DNA from: an uncultured Aquimarina sp. | Lineage (GTDB): Bacteria > Bacteroidota > Bacteroidia > Flavobacteriales > Flavobacteriaceae | Direction of reading: 5' to 3' | Length of the DNA: 64,000 bases | Assembly (NCBI GenBank): GCA_947493035.1 | Contig: CANLOW010000006.1 | Location: 1 to 64,000 of the forward strand | Shown: piece by piece, positions 26,374 to 35,625 of the stretch | How positions within the stretch are numbered: position 1 is the first letter of the stretch | Layout: each line of letters starts with the position of its first letter | Translations under genes and position numbers: made by a program | Notes under the pieces: model-generated | Told to the model about the DNA's origin: nothing | Database searches by the model: none | What the model saw: the letters and a program-made list of their open reading frames with translations, nothing else

Positions 26374-26790
26374 TTATTGTAAACTGATAGGGGTATACTT
26401 TTTATAGTAATAAGTAAGTCCTGTAGTGTTTGAAATTACAATTTTATTTGGCGTAGCCGTTATAAGTTCTTCGTCTTGTAATTCAGCTTTTTTATAATTT
26501 ATGTGAATACTCTCTGTAGTTATTTTTTCTAGAGAGAAATAGCTCTTTTGAAGGTTGCTACTAAACTTGCCTACAAAAGAAGGTTTTAATTTCATTCTGA
26601 AGCCACTATTGTTTTCCACCTGAAAGTACTCGATAAAGGCATTGAAATTATATTGCTTTACTTTTTTTCCATCTTTTTCGACACGATCAATTTCCCAATA
26701 TCCGTTCAAATTTTCAATATTGATTTCTTTTTGAGTACATCCTAAGATAAGTAGGCTGATCAAGCAAATAATCCAGTTTTTATTCATCAT
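26374..26790 (-). CDS. Small lipoprotein, lipocalin-like
   Basis: The protein has 138 residues with a lipoprotein signal ([10 protein letters not shown], Cys18). The mature part opens [20 protein letters not shown], the start typical of small lipocalin-like lipoproteins of Bacteroidota, and is then all beta. Function is unknown. It overlaps the 3' end of recF by 11 nt and abuts the dciA-like gene, and this recF-lipoprotein-DUF721 order is familiar in flavobacteria. A second ATG one codon in (26787) is equally possible. Confidence 0.75.
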   Translation of the reverse strand: MMNKNWIICLISLLILGCTQKEINIENLNGYWEIDRVEKDGKKVKQYNFNAFIEYFQVENNSGFRMKLKPSFVGKFSSNLQKSYFSLEKITTESIHINYKKAELQDEELITATPNKIVISNTTGLTYYYKKYTPISLQ

Positions 26791-27874
26791 GATGATTAAG
26801 GTTGAAAATTTTATAAGACTGAGAAATAGTTTTTACTACTTTTTCTGTACGATCTTGATTGGTGTCACTAACGAATATTTGACCAAAAGCAGCATCATCA
26901 ACTAATTGAATTAATTGAGTTACGCGGTGTTCATCTAGCTTGTCAAAAATATCATCTAACAAAATAATAGGGGCTGTTTGGTTGGTGTGTAATAAAAAGT
27001 CAAATTGAGCCAATTTTAAAGCAATCAAAAAGGATTTTTGTTGTCCTTGACTTCCAAATTTTTTAATAGGGTAGTTATCAATGCTAAATAATAGATCGTC
27101 TTTATGAACTCCGACACTAGTGTGTTGTAAGATTCTATCTTTAGCTAGTTGATCTTTTAGTAGCGTAGCAAAAGAACAATCATGTAGTTTCGAATTGTAT
27201 GATAAATCGATAGCCTCTTGAGATTGTGATAAGTAATTATACCTTTTAATGAGTAGGGGAGAGAAAATCGAGACGAATTCTTTACGTTTTAGGTGTAAAT
27301 ATTCTCCAAAAGAAACCAACTGTTCGTTATAGATATCGAGATTGTCTTTATCAAAAGTATGATTAGCCGCAAAATACTTTAGTAATGCATTTCGTTGGCT
27401 TAGTGTTTTATTGTAATGGAGTAATTTTTGTAAATATTCAGGGTTGGTTTGTGAAAGGACACCATCAATAAATTTTCGTCTAACGACACTACCTTCACTG
27501 ATAAGATCGTTGTCTGCTGGAGAAATGATAACTAGGGGTAAAAAACCAATATGTTCGCTAACCTTTTCTAGCTCCTTACCATTTTTACTAAGTTTTTTTT
27601 TAGCACTCCGTTTTGCACTAATAGCAACTTTTTCATCCCTATCATTTCTTTCGTAAAGTCCTTCAAGCATAAAAAAATCACAATCATGCTTTATATTTTG
27701 ACTCGTAATAGGGTTAAAATAGCTTTTGCCAAAAGATAGGTGATAAATGGCGTCTAAAATATTAGTCTTTCCTACACCATTATTACCTACAAAACAATTT
27801 ATTCGCGGGTCAAAGTCTAGTTTTTTAGACTCGATGTTTTTGTAGTTTAAAAGAGATAAGGTTTTTAGATGCAT
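26780..27874 (-). CDS. recF: DNA replication and repair protein RecF
   Basis: RecF is an ABC-type ATPase that helps load RecA at gapped DNA. The 364-residue protein has Walker [21 protein letters not shown] near residue 30, the ABC signature region [20 protein letters not shown] near 270 and Walker [19 protein letters not shown] near 305. The length is normal. It is the first gene of a three-gene minus-strand set with the lipoprotein and the DUF721 protein. A TPR protein gene is divergent upstream across a 394-bp spacer. Confidence 0.96.
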   Translation of the reverse strand: MHLKTLSLLNYKNIESKKLDFDPRINCFVGNNGVGKTNILDAIYHLSFGKSYFNPITSQNIKHDCDFFMLEGLYERNDRDEKVAISAKRSAKKKLSKNGKELEKVSEHIGFLPLVIISPADNDLISEGSVVRRKFIDGVLSQTNPEYLQKLLHYNKTLSQRNALLKYFAANHTFDKDNLDIYNEQLVSFGEYLHLKRKEFVSIFSPLLIKRYNYLSQSQEAIDLSYNSKLHDCSFATLLKDQLAKDRILQHTSVGVHKDDLLFSIDNYPIKKFGSQGQQKSFLIALKLAQFDFLLHTNQTAPIILLDDIFDKLDEHRVTQLIQLVDDAAFGQIFVSDTNQDRTEKVVKTISQSYKIFNLNHHDE

Positions 27875-28268
27875 AGAAATTGTTGATGGTAGTGCAAAAA
27901 TAGAATATGGAAATTAGAAGTCTACTAATAAAGGTGAATTATGTTTTAAAAGGATGATGGTAAGAATTGAAGCTGATTATTTCTTTTCGAACTATAATGA
28001 ATAGAAGTTCAGACTTTTTAAAACTCTTTTAGTTGTTATTCTTCAAATGTGGTGATATCATAATGTTTTGTTGAAATAATCTTTGAGGAGTTAATAGGTT
28101 ATAGAAAATAAAAGTGTAATTGATTTTAAACTTCTCTGTACTAGTTGTTTATGAGGTGAGAAGGATGGTGTTATGTAAACGTTAATTTTTTTTGATTAAG
28201 AATTTCAAAAGGAGCTTTTACAATTGAAGAAAAATCATATTTTTGTTGCACTCACAAAAAAAGCATAA
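27875..28268. other. Divergent intergenic region, recF and TPR gene
   Basis: I see no gene in these 394 bp. The rightward promoter is marked by TATTTTTG (28238-28245), an exact TAnnTTTG match 23 nt before the TPR start codon. A small stem (gaact/agttc) near 28000 is too short to interpret. Confidence 0.6.
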
Positions 28269-29057
28269 ATGGCTACATATAAAAAGAGAGGATACAAGCA
28301 AAAACCTATTGAAGAGGTTGTTGATCAAGAAATAGAAGTGGCTGCAGAAGAGATGGAATCAACCACTGCGGAGGTATTCAATACTTTAGATGAAACAGCT
28401 AATAAAACTGAAGAGTGGGTTGCTGCGAATCAAAAATATATTTTTATGACTGTTGGTGCATTAGCACTAGTCGCATTACTATACGTAGGGTACCAACGTT
28501 TAGTTGTTGAACCTAAAGAACAAGAAGCTGCTAATGAAGTGTTTCAAGCGCATCAGTATTTCGCAGATGCACAAGAGGCTACTTCAACTCAAAAAGATTC
28601 TATCTATGGTTTAGCATTAAATGGAGATGGTGTAAAGCCAGGTTTGCTTCAGATTATTGAGGATTATGGAAGTACTTCTGCTGGTAAGAATGCTAAATAC
28701 ATGGCAGGGTTTGCTTTCTTGAAGACAGGGAAGTATAAAGAAGCTATCGAGAATTTAGATGGTTTTAAGACTAAAGATCCAATATTGCAATCATTAACCT
28801 ATGGAGGATTAGGAGATGCATTTAGTCAACTGAAAAAGTTTGATGAAGCTTTAGGGTTTTATGATAAAGCAGCTAAAGAAGAAGCAAATTCATTTACAAC
28901 ACCTAAGTTTTTGCTGAAAGCAGCTAAAATAGCAGTTGAATTAGGTAAAAGCAGTGATGCTGTTAAATATTTAGAGCAATTAAAAGAAGCATATCCTTCT
29001 AGCAAACAAAATACAGAAGCAGAATCATTATTAGCTATTGCTAAAGCTGCATTGTAA
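28269..29057 (+). CDS. Membrane-anchored tetratricopeptide-repeat protein (YfgM-like)
   Basis: The product has 262 residues. An acidic cytoplasmic N-terminus of about 60 residues precedes one membrane helix (FMTVGALALVALLYVGY). TPR repeats follow (YMAGFAFLKTGKYKEAIENL, YGGLGDAFSQLKKFDEALGF and KAAKIAVELGKSSDAVKYLE). The topology is that of YfgM-type envelope proteins that bind translocon or chaperone partners. It lies 15 nt upstream of ribH, probably in one transcript, with its own TAnnTTTG promoter. The function is inferred from architecture only. Confidence 0.85.
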   Translation: MATYKKRGYKQKPIEEVVDQEIEVAAEEMESTTAEVFNTLDETANKTEEWVAANQKYIFMTVGALALVALLYVGYQRLVVEPKEQEAANEVFQAHQYFADAQEATSTQKDSIYGLALNGDGVKPGLLQIIEDYGSTSAGKNAKYMAGFAFLKTGKYKEAIENLDGFKTKDPILQSLTYGGLGDAFSQLKKFDEALGFYDKAAKEEANSFTTPKFLLKAAKIAVELGKSSDAVKYLEQLKEAYPSSKQNTEAESLLAIAKAAL

Positions 29058-29072
29058 TTTGTAAATTTACAT

Positions 29073-29570
29073 ATGGCAACAGAGAATAAAAATTTATCGG
29101 TTTACGATAAGGCAACAATCCCAAATGCGAAAGACTTTCGATTTGGGATTGTTGTTTCAGAATGGAATGAAACAATTACGAATAACTTATTTCAAGGAGC
29201 TTTTGATGCTTTTATAGATTGTGGTGCTTTGAAAGAGAATATTGTGCGCTGGGATGTCCCTGGTAGTTTCGAATTGATTTATGGTGCAAAAAAAATGCAG
29301 CAAACCTATGATATGCTTGATGCAGTCATTGTTGTAGGTACCGTGATCCAAGGAGAAACAAAACACTTTGATTTTGTGTGTGAAGGAGTTACACAAGGAA
29401 TTAAAGATCTTAATATTCAAAGTGATATACCTGTAATATTTTGTGTACTTACCGATAATACAATGCAGCAATCTATAGATCGCTCAGGTGGAAAACATGG
29501 AAATAAAGGAACAGAAGCAGCTATAGCAGCCATTAAAATGGCACAGTTGCGAAAAGATGCTAAAATTTAG
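29073..29570 (+). CDS. ribH: 6,7-dimethyl-8-ribityllumazine synthase
   Basis: RibH makes the penultimate riboflavin intermediate and assembles into capsids or pentamers. The 165-residue protein has FRFGIVVSEWNETIT, VRWDVPGSFELIYGA and VIVVGTVIQGETKHFDFVCE (the catalytic His is in KHFDFV). It ends with VIFCVLTDNTMQQSIDRSGG. No FMN riboswitch is visible upstream. The start of the gene contains a near-perfect 41-nt inverted repeat (29113-29154) within the coding sequence. Confidence 0.96.
   Translation: MATENKNLSVYDKATIPNAKDFRFGIVVSEWNETITNNLFQGAFDAFIDCGALKENIVRWDVPGSFELIYGAKKMQQTYDMLDAVIVVGTVIQGETKHFDFVCEGVTQGIKDLNIQSDIPVIFCVLTDNTMQQSIDRSGGKHGNKGTEAAIAAIKMAQLRKDAKI
29113..29154 (+). repeat. 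Near-perfect hairpin inside the 5' coding region of ribH
   Basis: The left arm 29113-29133 and right arm 29135-29154 pair over 20 bp with one bulged G and a one-base centre (outer arm caacaatcccaaat). It covers codons 14 to 28, coding for part of ATIPNAKDFRFGIVVSEW. A stem of this length in mRNA would be very stable. Confidence 0.85.
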
Positions 29571-29616
29571 ATTATTTTTTTAAAAAATTATTTAAGTAGC
29601 TTTATCTAAAATATAC

Positions 29617-29706
29617 GTGGTTGTTGCTTTTTGCGGAACAGTATTTGTTTTCTTAGTAATGCTTATTGTTGAATTAATTTTAGGTTATTTAATGAATAGG
29701 CTGTAA
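29617..29706 (+). CDS. Possible 29-residue membrane peptide
   Basis: From a GTG at 29617 the frame reads VVAFCGTVFVFLVML, then IVELILGYLMNRL and a stop, a single hydrophobic helix with a basic end. It sits in the 154-bp gap between ribH and the next gene. No good ribosome binding site or ATG is visible, so it may be a remnant or chance. Confidence 0.25.
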   Translation: MVVAFCGTVFVFLVMLIVELILGYLMNRL

Positions 29707-29724
29707 ACTTTTAAATTTTCAATT

Positions 29725-29988
29725 ATGGCTTTCATTTCCAAAAGAAAAAATAAAACGTTCAACTACGAACCAAGGTATTATCAAAATGATAAGGAGGGAA
29801 GTCCTTATAAAATTAATCAAAAGTTTGACGAATATAGAAATACGATTAATACTCCAAATTCGTTAAAAGGGAAGATTTCTTCAGCTTGGGGTGATCTTAG
29901 ACAAAACCCTAAAAATAGTGCCAATCGTAGAACATTATACATATTTATACTGCTAGGTATAGCGGTGTTTTTATATCTTAAATTTTAA
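29725..29988 (+). CDS. Conserved small membrane protein upstream of mutL
   Basis: The 87-residue protein has a basic N-terminal part rich in Tyr, Lys and Asn (RKNKTFNYEPRYYQNDKEG) and one C-terminal transmembrane helix (LYIFILLGIAVFLYLKF). I do not recognise a functional family, but similar small proteins are found between ribH and mutL in flavobacteria. It would be tail-anchored in the inner membrane with the basic part in the cytosol. Its stop overlaps the mutL start by one base, so translation is coupled. Confidence 0.75.
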   Translation: MAFISKRKNKTFNYEPRYYQNDKEGSPYKINQKFDEYRNTINTPNSLKGKISSAWGDLRQNPKNSANRRTLYIFILLGIAVFLYLKF

Positions 29989-31931
29989 TGTCTGACATTA
30001 TACAGTTATTGCCCGATCATGTGGCAAACCAAATAGCAGCTGGAGAAGTGGTGCAACGACCGGCTTCGGTGGTAAAAGAATTACTTGAGAACGCTATCGA
30101 TGCAGGAGCATCTAATATATCCTTAATCATAAAAGAAGCAGGGAAAACTCTAATCCAGGTAGTGGATGATGGTTCAGGTATGTCTACTACAGATGCTCGT
30201 ATGTGCTTTGAACGTCATGCGACTTCAAAAATTAAAGAAGCAAAAGATTTATTTGCGCTTACAACTAAAGGTTTCCGAGGAGAAGCGATGGCATCTATTG
30301 CTGCGGTTGCCCATGTCGAATTGAAGACAAAACAAGTAGATGAAGAATTAGGGACAGCGATAAAAATAGAAGGCAGTAATGTGGTAAGCCAAGAACCCTG
30401 TTCATTACCTAAAGGAACGTCTATTTTAGTTAAAAATTTGTTTTTTAACATACCTGCTAGAAGAAATTTCTTGAAGTCTAACCAAGTAGAATTACGTCAT
30501 ATTTTAGATGAATTTCATCGTGTATCTATGGTGCATTGTGATATAAAATTTGAAATGATTTCTAATGGGAATGAGGTGTTTAGTTTGCCAGCTACAAATT
30601 TGAAGCAGCGTTTAGTGCATATTTTTGGAAATAAAACAAATGAGAAATTAGTACCTGTTGGGGAAGAAACAGAAATTGTCAATATTCGAGGATTTGTTGG
30701 AAAACCAGAATTTGCAAAAAAATCGAGAGGAGAACAGTTTTTCTTTGTGAATAATCGGTTTATTAAAAGCCCTTATCTTAATCATGCTGTTAATTCTGCT
30801 TTTGAAGGGGTGTTACCTCCTAAAACACACCCTAGTTATTATTTATATTTAGAGTTAGATCCTGAAGGGATCGATATTAATATTCACCCTACCAAAACAG
30901 AGGTGAAGTTTGAAAATGAACAAGCATTATATTCGATACTAAGAGCCACAATAAAGCATAGTTTAGGGCAGTTTTCAGTAGCTCCAAGTCTAGATTTTAA
31001 TAAAGATACTAGTTTCGATTTGCCATATGCGGAAACGAAGAAAGGCGTTTCTGTTCCGAAAATTACAGTCGATCGTAATTTTAACCCTTTCGAACAAGAT
31101 CAAAAAGTATCTAAGGGAGTATCTTTTGGTACAAAAACAAGTTCTAGTGCTCCTTCGCCAAATACAAGAGAAACGTCACAAACGTTTACCTCTAAAATGA
31201 GTCATACATCCAAACCAGTTGCGAATTGGGAGAGTTTATATTCAGGATTAAAAGAAGATACTATAGCAGTTGAAAGTGCATTTTCTAAAAGTAAAGATGA
31301 TGTAATAGAGATTGAAAGTACCTTTAGTAAAAAAGTGACTCCTATTTTTGAAGAAAAAGAAATAGCAACTTCAGTCTCAGGGGTGTATCAACTACAACAA
31401 AAATATTTGATCAGTTCTATTAAAAGTGGATTAGTGGTTATTCATCAAAACAGAGCACATCAAAGAGTTTTATATGAGACTTTTCTGAAACAACTAGCAG
31501 ATCAAAAAGGAGTAAGCCAACAACTATTATTTCCATTAGAATTGACGTTTTCTACCATGCAGCTTGTTTATTTGCAACATGAGAAAGCAAAACTAGAACA
31601 GTTAGGTTTTTCTTTTATAAAATTAAAAGGAGAAAAAGTAACAATAGATGCTGTGCCTTCAGTTCTAGCAGAAAATGAAGTGTCTAGTATTTTAGAACAA
31701 TTGGTGGTAGATTTGGAGAACGAAGTGCCAAATGCAAAGATTTCACCTAACGAGAAGGTAAGTAAACTTCTAGCTAAACAGGCTGCTATAAAAACGGGTG
31801 TAAAAATAGAGACTAACATACAAAAACATTTAGTTGATCAATTATTTGCTTGTGAGACACCCACACTTTGTCCAGCAGGTAAAACAACTTTTATCACTAT
31901 AGACGCTAACGAACTAGATAAGAAATTTTAA
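29988..31931 (+). CDS. mutL: DNA mismatch repair protein MutL
   Basis: MutL couples mismatch recognition by MutS to strand removal. The 647-residue protein has the GHKL ATPase motifs ELLENAIDAGASNI, VVDDGSGM, ERHATSKI and TKGFRGEAMASI, then the GFVGKPE transducer segment. After a variable linker (about 340-450) the C-terminal dimerisation domain follows. I do not see the DQHA(X)2E(X)4E endonuclease motif in usual form; the corresponding text is IHQNRAHQRVLYE. It overlaps the upstream small gene and is followed 2 nt later by a rhomboid gene. Confidence 0.95.
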   Translation: MSDIIQLLPDHVANQIAAGEVVQRPASVVKELLENAIDAGASNISLIIKEAGKTLIQVVDDGSGMSTTDARMCFERHATSKIKEAKDLFALTTKGFRGEAMASIAAVAHVELKTKQVDEELGTAIKIEGSNVVSQEPCSLPKGTSILVKNLFFNIPARRNFLKSNQVELRHILDEFHRVSMVHCDIKFEMISNGNEVFSLPATNLKQRLVHIFGNKTNEKLVPVGEETEIVNIRGFVGKPEFAKKSRGEQFFFVNNRFIKSPYLNHAVNSAFEGVLPPKTHPSYYLYLELDPEGIDINIHPTKTEVKFENEQALYSILRATIKHSLGQFSVAPSLDFNKDTSFDLPYAETKKGVSVPKITVDRNFNPFEQDQKVSKGVSFGTKTSSSAPSPNTRETSQTFTSKMSHTSKPVANWESLYSGLKEDTIAVESAFSKSKDDVIEIESTFSKKVTPIFEEKEIATSVSGVYQLQQKYLISSIKSGLVVIHQNRAHQRVLYETFLKQLADQKGVSQQLLFPLELTFSTMQLVYLQHEKAKLEQLGFSFIKLKGEKVTIDAVPSVLAENEVSSILEQLVVDLENEVPNAKISPNEKVSKLLAKQAAIKTGVKIETNIQKHLVDQLFACETPTLCPAGKTTFITIDANELDKKF

Positions 31932-31933
31932 GC

Positions 31934-32677
31934 ATGGGGAGAATTACGGAGACAGTTAAAACATTGATTATTATTAATGTGATCTTTTTTGTAGGAAGTG
32001 CATTGTTATCAGAAGGTTTTGCAGATTCATTGTTTGCTTTGTGGTTTCCTAAGCATCCCAATTTTAAAATATGGCAATTGTTAACGCATATGTTTATGCA
32101 TGGAGGTGTATCTCACCTATTGTTTAATATGTTTGCTTTGTATATGTTCGGAAGTCAGATAGAAAATGCGTTAGGGCAACAGCGTTTTCTGTTTTTATAT
32201 TTTTCTGCTGGGTTAGGGGCTTTAGGATTACAGGTTTTGTCAAATTATTATGGGTATCTACCATCTTTGGAAGTATTGTTAAATGAAGGGAATAGTATTT
32301 TAGAAATTCACTCTGTAGCTATAGATGCACGTAATCGAGGTCAAATTTATTTACTTAGAGAGCCTTTAAAAACACTAGCAGAATCCTTTGCAGTACCTAT
32401 GGTAGGGGCTTCAGGAGCTATTTTTGGTGTAGTGGTTGCCTTTGCAGTTCTTTATCCTAATTTACCTTTGATGATGCTTTTTTTTCCTGTTCCTATTAAA
32501 GCTAAATATTTAATTGGAGGTTATGTAGTTTTAGACCTTTATGCGGCGCTTACTGGTAATAATATTATTGGTCCTTCTAATACTGCTAATTGGGCACATT
32601 TAGGTGGGGCTTTAATTGGTTTTATAGTAATTTGGTATTGGAAAAAGAATTCATTTAACGATAGACGCTGGAATTGA
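31934..32677 (+). CDS. Rhomboid-family intramembrane serine protease
   Basis: The 247-residue protein has several membrane helices. The catalytic Ser160 stands in GASGAIFG and the catalytic His222 in NWAHLGGALIGF. HMFMHGGVSHLLFNMFALYM is the conserved HxxxxHxxxN region. A soluble insert of about 45 residues separates the third and fourth segments. Rhomboids cut transmembrane substrates within the bilayer; the substrate is unknown. It follows mutL by 2 nt and precedes a second rhomboid gene by 1 nt. Confidence 0.94.
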   Translation: MGRITETVKTLIIINVIFFVGSALLSEGFADSLFALWFPKHPNFKIWQLLTHMFMHGGVSHLLFNMFALYMFGSQIENALGQQRFLFLYFSAGLGALGLQVLSNYYGYLPSLEVLLNEGNSILEIHSVAIDARNRGQIYLLREPLKTLAESFAVPMVGASGAIFGVVVAFAVLYPNLPLMMLFFPVPIKAKYLIGGYVVLDLYAALTGNNIIGPSNTANWAHLGGALIGFIVIWYWKKNSFNDRRWN

Positions 32678-32678
32678 T

Positions 32679-33539
32679 ATGAAAGGCAAACAACTATATC
32701 AACAATATTTTTTAAATGGCTCGGTTTTAAATAAGCTAATCATCATTAATATCTTGGTGTTTATACTTCAGTTTTTAACTTTTGGTTACCTGAAAAAATA
32801 TGCAATATTACCATTAGATATTTTTGAATTTATAAGACAGCCTTGGTCTTTTATCTCACACAGTTTTATTCATAGTTCAATACGACATTTGTTATATAAC
32901 ATGTTGTTCTTATATATGTTTGGACAATTTTTTTTGAACATTCATACCGGTAGGCGTTTTCTGAATTTATATTTTTTAGGTGTAATTTTTGGAGCGCTTA
33001 GCAATTTGTTATTATTTAATTTACTAAACGAAAGTTTACCTTTTAGGTATAGTGGATATGGGTTAGGGGCTTCGGCAGGAGTTTATGCGGTGATGGTTGC
33101 GGCCACAGTACAAAGTCCTAATATGCCCATTCGATTTCTATTTATACCGATTACTTTTAAACTATGGTGGATTACGGTGGGAGTAATAGTTTTAAGCTTA
33201 TTGGAGTGGGATAGTAATTTCTGGGGCACTATAGCACATTTGTCAGGAGCTTTGGCAGGTTACCTTTATATGATTCAATTACAAAAAGGAAATGATATTG
33301 GCGGATTTGTAGGGAATACTTTTGATTGGTTTTTGAATATGTCTAAACCTAGAGAAAAAACACCTTTAAAGACTGTATATAAATCTAAAAATACTACAAA
33401 ATCAAAAGGAGTAGTGAAAGGTGCTAAAAGCTCGCCTTCTCAGGATCAAATCGATAAAGTGTTAGATAAAATTAGTAAAAGTGGTTATGATAGTCTTTCT
33501 AAAAAAGAGAAGGAGTTATTGTTTAAAGCTGGAAAATAA
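32679..33539 (+). CDS. Second rhomboid protease with cytosolic C-terminal tail
   Basis: The 286-residue protein has the rhomboid core with catalytic Ser132 in GASAGVYA and His187 in IAHLSGALAGYLY, plus HSFIHSSIRHLLYNMLFLYM. The C-terminal 60 residues form a basic linker and a short helical domain (QIDKVLDKISKSGYDSLSKK) found at the end of Bacteroidota rhomboids. It probably arose by duplication, since it directly follows another rhomboid gene, but the two are quite diverged. Both active sites look intact. Confidence 0.93.
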   Translation: MKGKQLYQQYFLNGSVLNKLIIINILVFILQFLTFGYLKKYAILPLDIFEFIRQPWSFISHSFIHSSIRHLLYNMLFLYMFGQFFLNIHTGRRFLNLYFLGVIFGALSNLLLFNLLNESLPFRYSGYGLGASAGVYAVMVAATVQSPNMPIRFLFIPITFKLWWITVGVIVLSLLEWDSNFWGTIAHLSGALAGYLYMIQLQKGNDIGGFVGNTFDWFLNMSKPREKTPLKTVYKSKNTTKSKGVVKGAKSSPSQDQIDKVLDKISKSGYDSLSKKEKELLFKAGK

Positions 33540-33545
33540 CACTTT

Positions 33546-34559
33546 ATGAAAAAAATAATTTGGCTTTTTAATCTACTTTCAGTTTTTGTAACTTTAGTAG
33601 TATACGGGTTGCAATTGATAAGACCAAGTGAACAATCTTTTTTGTTAGGAACTACAATCTTTCTTCCTGTCTTTTTAGTTCTTAATTCTTTTTTTCTTCT
33701 GTATTGGTTAATAAAGATTGACAGAAAATTTCTATTGTCTTTAATTGTTTTACTGCTTGCTATTAGCTGGATTAGGGGTTTTATTGTTTTTAATAAACCA
33801 AAATTAGAAATTGGTGATAATAATGTAAAATCGTTAAAGATAGCTTCTTTCAATGCTCATTATTTTAGGCGTAAATTAAAAGAGGGTAAAGCAGAGTTTT
33901 TTGAAACAGAGTTTAAAAAACAATTTTTAGAAAAACAGGATGTAGATTTACTATTATTACAAGAAGGTACTATTCGTAGTTATAATAATTTGATAAAAAA
34001 AGAATTTCTTTATAGTTCAGTTTTGAAATGGAGAAATAGTATTTATACTAATTATCCAATAGTTAACATTGGTAAAATTGATTGGGAAGAAGAAAAAAAT
34101 AGATGTGTCTTTTATGATCTTTCTATAGATAAAGATACTATACGGGTTTATAATATTCATTTAGGATCGTATAAATACCCTAAAAGCTCTGATGGCTTAG
34201 TGAAAAGAGGTGCAAAAGACTTATTTAAAAGATTAAGAAAAGTTTTTAAGACACATGAAGAGCAAATAGACTTAGTTGTAGATCATATTCAAGAGTGTCC
34301 TTACCCTGTTGTTGTATGTGGTGATTTTAATAATTTACCCAACGCTTACCCTTACCAAGCAATTACAAAAACACTAAACTTAAAGGATACTTTTGTTGAA
34401 GCAGGCTCGGGGTTAGGTGCAACTTATGATTTTCCATATTTCCCTCTTCGTATTGATTATATTTTTGTTCCTAAAGAAGTCGAAGTCTTATCACACAAAG
34501 TAATTAAAGCGGAGAATATGTCAGATCATTATCCTGTTATAACAGAAATAAAATTATAA
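33546..34559 (+). CDS. Membrane-anchored endonuclease/exonuclease/phosphatase-family protein
   Basis: The 337-residue protein has two to three N-terminal membrane helices (to about residue 85). The EEP fold follows: KIASFNAHYF, LLLLQEG (catalytic Glu), VYNIHLG, VVVCGDFNNLPNAYPY and MSDHYPVITEI (catalytic Asp-His). These are the DNase I/sphingomyelinase-like active-site motifs. The substrate could be nucleic acid or phospholipid outside the cytosol. It lies in the mutL-rhomboid operon and overlaps the next gene by one base. Confidence 0.9.
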   Translation: MKKIIWLFNLLSVFVTLVVYGLQLIRPSEQSFLLGTTIFLPVFLVLNSFFLLYWLIKIDRKFLLSLIVLLLAISWIRGFIVFNKPKLEIGDNNVKSLKIASFNAHYFRRKLKEGKAEFFETEFKKQFLEKQDVDLLLLQEGTIRSYNNLIKKEFLYSSVLKWRNSIYTNYPIVNIGKIDWEEEKNRCVFYDLSIDKDTIRVYNIHLGSYKYPKSSDGLVKRGAKDLFKRLRKVFKTHEEQIDLVVDHIQECPYPVVVCGDFNNLPNAYPYQAITKTLNLKDTFVEAGSGLGATYDFPYFPLRIDYIFVPKEVEVLSHKVIKAENMSDHYPVITEIKL

Positions 34560-34879
34560 TGATATCGTTGCAATCAATTATTCATTACTCTAATCATTTT
34601 ATAGTACCCCTAGTGTTTGCTCTAGCTTTTTTTAGAAAGAATTGGATTAAGATAACGGTTGTTTTATGGGCTACTATGATCATTGATTTGGATCATTTAT
34701 TAGCAACTCCGATTTTTCAAGCAAATCGATGTAGTATAGGTTATCATCCTTTACATTCTTATTTTATCATTCCTGTCTATATAGCTTTAATTTTCTTTAA
34801 GAAATATAGAATAATAGGAATAGGGCTACTTTGGCACATAATAACAGATGTTATTGATTGTGCTTTTATGAATCAATAG
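34559..34879 (+). CDS. DUF6122 membrane protein
   Basis: The 106-residue protein is almost entirely hydrophobic, with about four helices. The family marks are MIIDLDHLLATPIF, then GYHPLHSYFII, and WHIITDVIDC near the end. The conserved Asp and His residues in the second and third segments could form a metal site of the kind seen in YdjM-type hydrolases, but that is speculative. It is the last gene of the rightward mutL operon and converges on the WbqC gene 10 nt away. Confidence 0.85.
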   Translation: MISLQSIIHYSNHFIVPLVFALAFFRKNWIKITVVLWATMIIDLDHLLATPIFQANRCSIGYHPLHSYFIIPVYIALIFFKKYRIIGIGLLWHIITDVIDCAFMNQ

Positions 34880-34889
34880 CAGAAGTGTA

Positions 34890-35525
34890 TTATCTAATTA
34901 AATCGATATGTTCTTCTAGATAAGTTACGGTATTTGGTCCTTGGTTGAACAATAAATCTAGAATGGATAGATTATATATGAATCCAAATTTATTTTCGAA
35001 TACTTGGTTGTACTTATCAAAGTTTTCTCCGATACTTTTCTTTTTAGCATTTACAAGGCTTCTGTAATCTTGTATTTGATCTTTAGAATAATTGGTTTCA
35101 AAAGATGTTGTTTTTTCAATATTTAATTCTAATTGAAGGCAATCTAATATAGTTTGATGGCACTCAAAATTAAAGTCTAATAAGAATCCAGGCTTTTGTT
35201 CAAATAAAGAAGCTAATTCATCTTCGTAAAACTCAAAATAAGGGGAAGTTCGATATGCAGACTCTAAAGACTTCCAATGTGTTTTAAGGGTATTGAATTG
35301 GTTTTCTACTTTTATGTCTTTATATAGTTGCTTTTTACCTGTTTTAGAATGAATGATAGGTAGGTTTAATGAGAGTTTTCCATTGGCGCCATATATATAT
35401 GTTCTGTTTCGAAGTGTTTGCTTTTGGTAATTGTCGCATACTTCAAATAATACATTGTCTGTTTTTACCATAGCAACATAATTGGCTATCGATCCAAAAT
35501 AACAAGGGTGTATAAGAGTTGTCAT
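34890..35525 (-). CDS. WbqC-family protein
   Basis: The protein has 211 residues. The family motifs are visible: HPCYFGSIANYVAMVKTD at the N-terminus, QKQTLRNRTYIYGANGKLSL, and HWKSLESAYRTSPYFEFYED in the centre. WbqC-like proteins are cytosolic, usually encoded near polysaccharide or cell-envelope genes, and their reaction is unresolved. It lies 100 nt downstream of lepB on the same strand, the arrangement common in flavobacteria, but a hairpin separates them. Confidence 0.88.
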   Translation of the reverse strand: MTTLIHPCYFGSIANYVAMVKTDNVLFEVCDNYQKQTLRNRTYIYGANGKLSLNLPIIHSKTGKKQLYKDIKVENQFNTLKTHWKSLESAYRTSPYFEFYEDELASLFEQKPGFLLDFNFECHQTILDCLQLELNIEKTTSFETNYSKDQIQDYRSLVNAKKKSIGENFDKYNQVFENKFGFIYNLSILDLLFNQGPNTVTYLEEHIDLIR

Positions 35526-35564
35526 ATATTGTAATCTCTAATGTAGTAGCTAGCAAAAATAGAA

Positions 35565-35605
35565 AGAAGCTATCTAGCTCTAAAATTTTAAACTAAATAG
35601 CTTCT
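35565..35605 (-). terminator. Hairpin after lepB
   Basis: The 9-bp arms agaagctat/atagcttct are followed on the minus strand by a T-rich stretch. It lies 20 nt past the lepB stop. Confidence 0.6.
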
Positions 35606-35625
35606 ATGTCTATGCTTTACTATAA

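Noticed and set aside
33485..33853. Open frame of 122 codons on the minus strand over the rhomboid end and EEP nuclease start
   Set aside because: It is antisense to the nuclease membrane segment. The apparent Leu/Ile-rich text comes from reverse reading of coding sequence.
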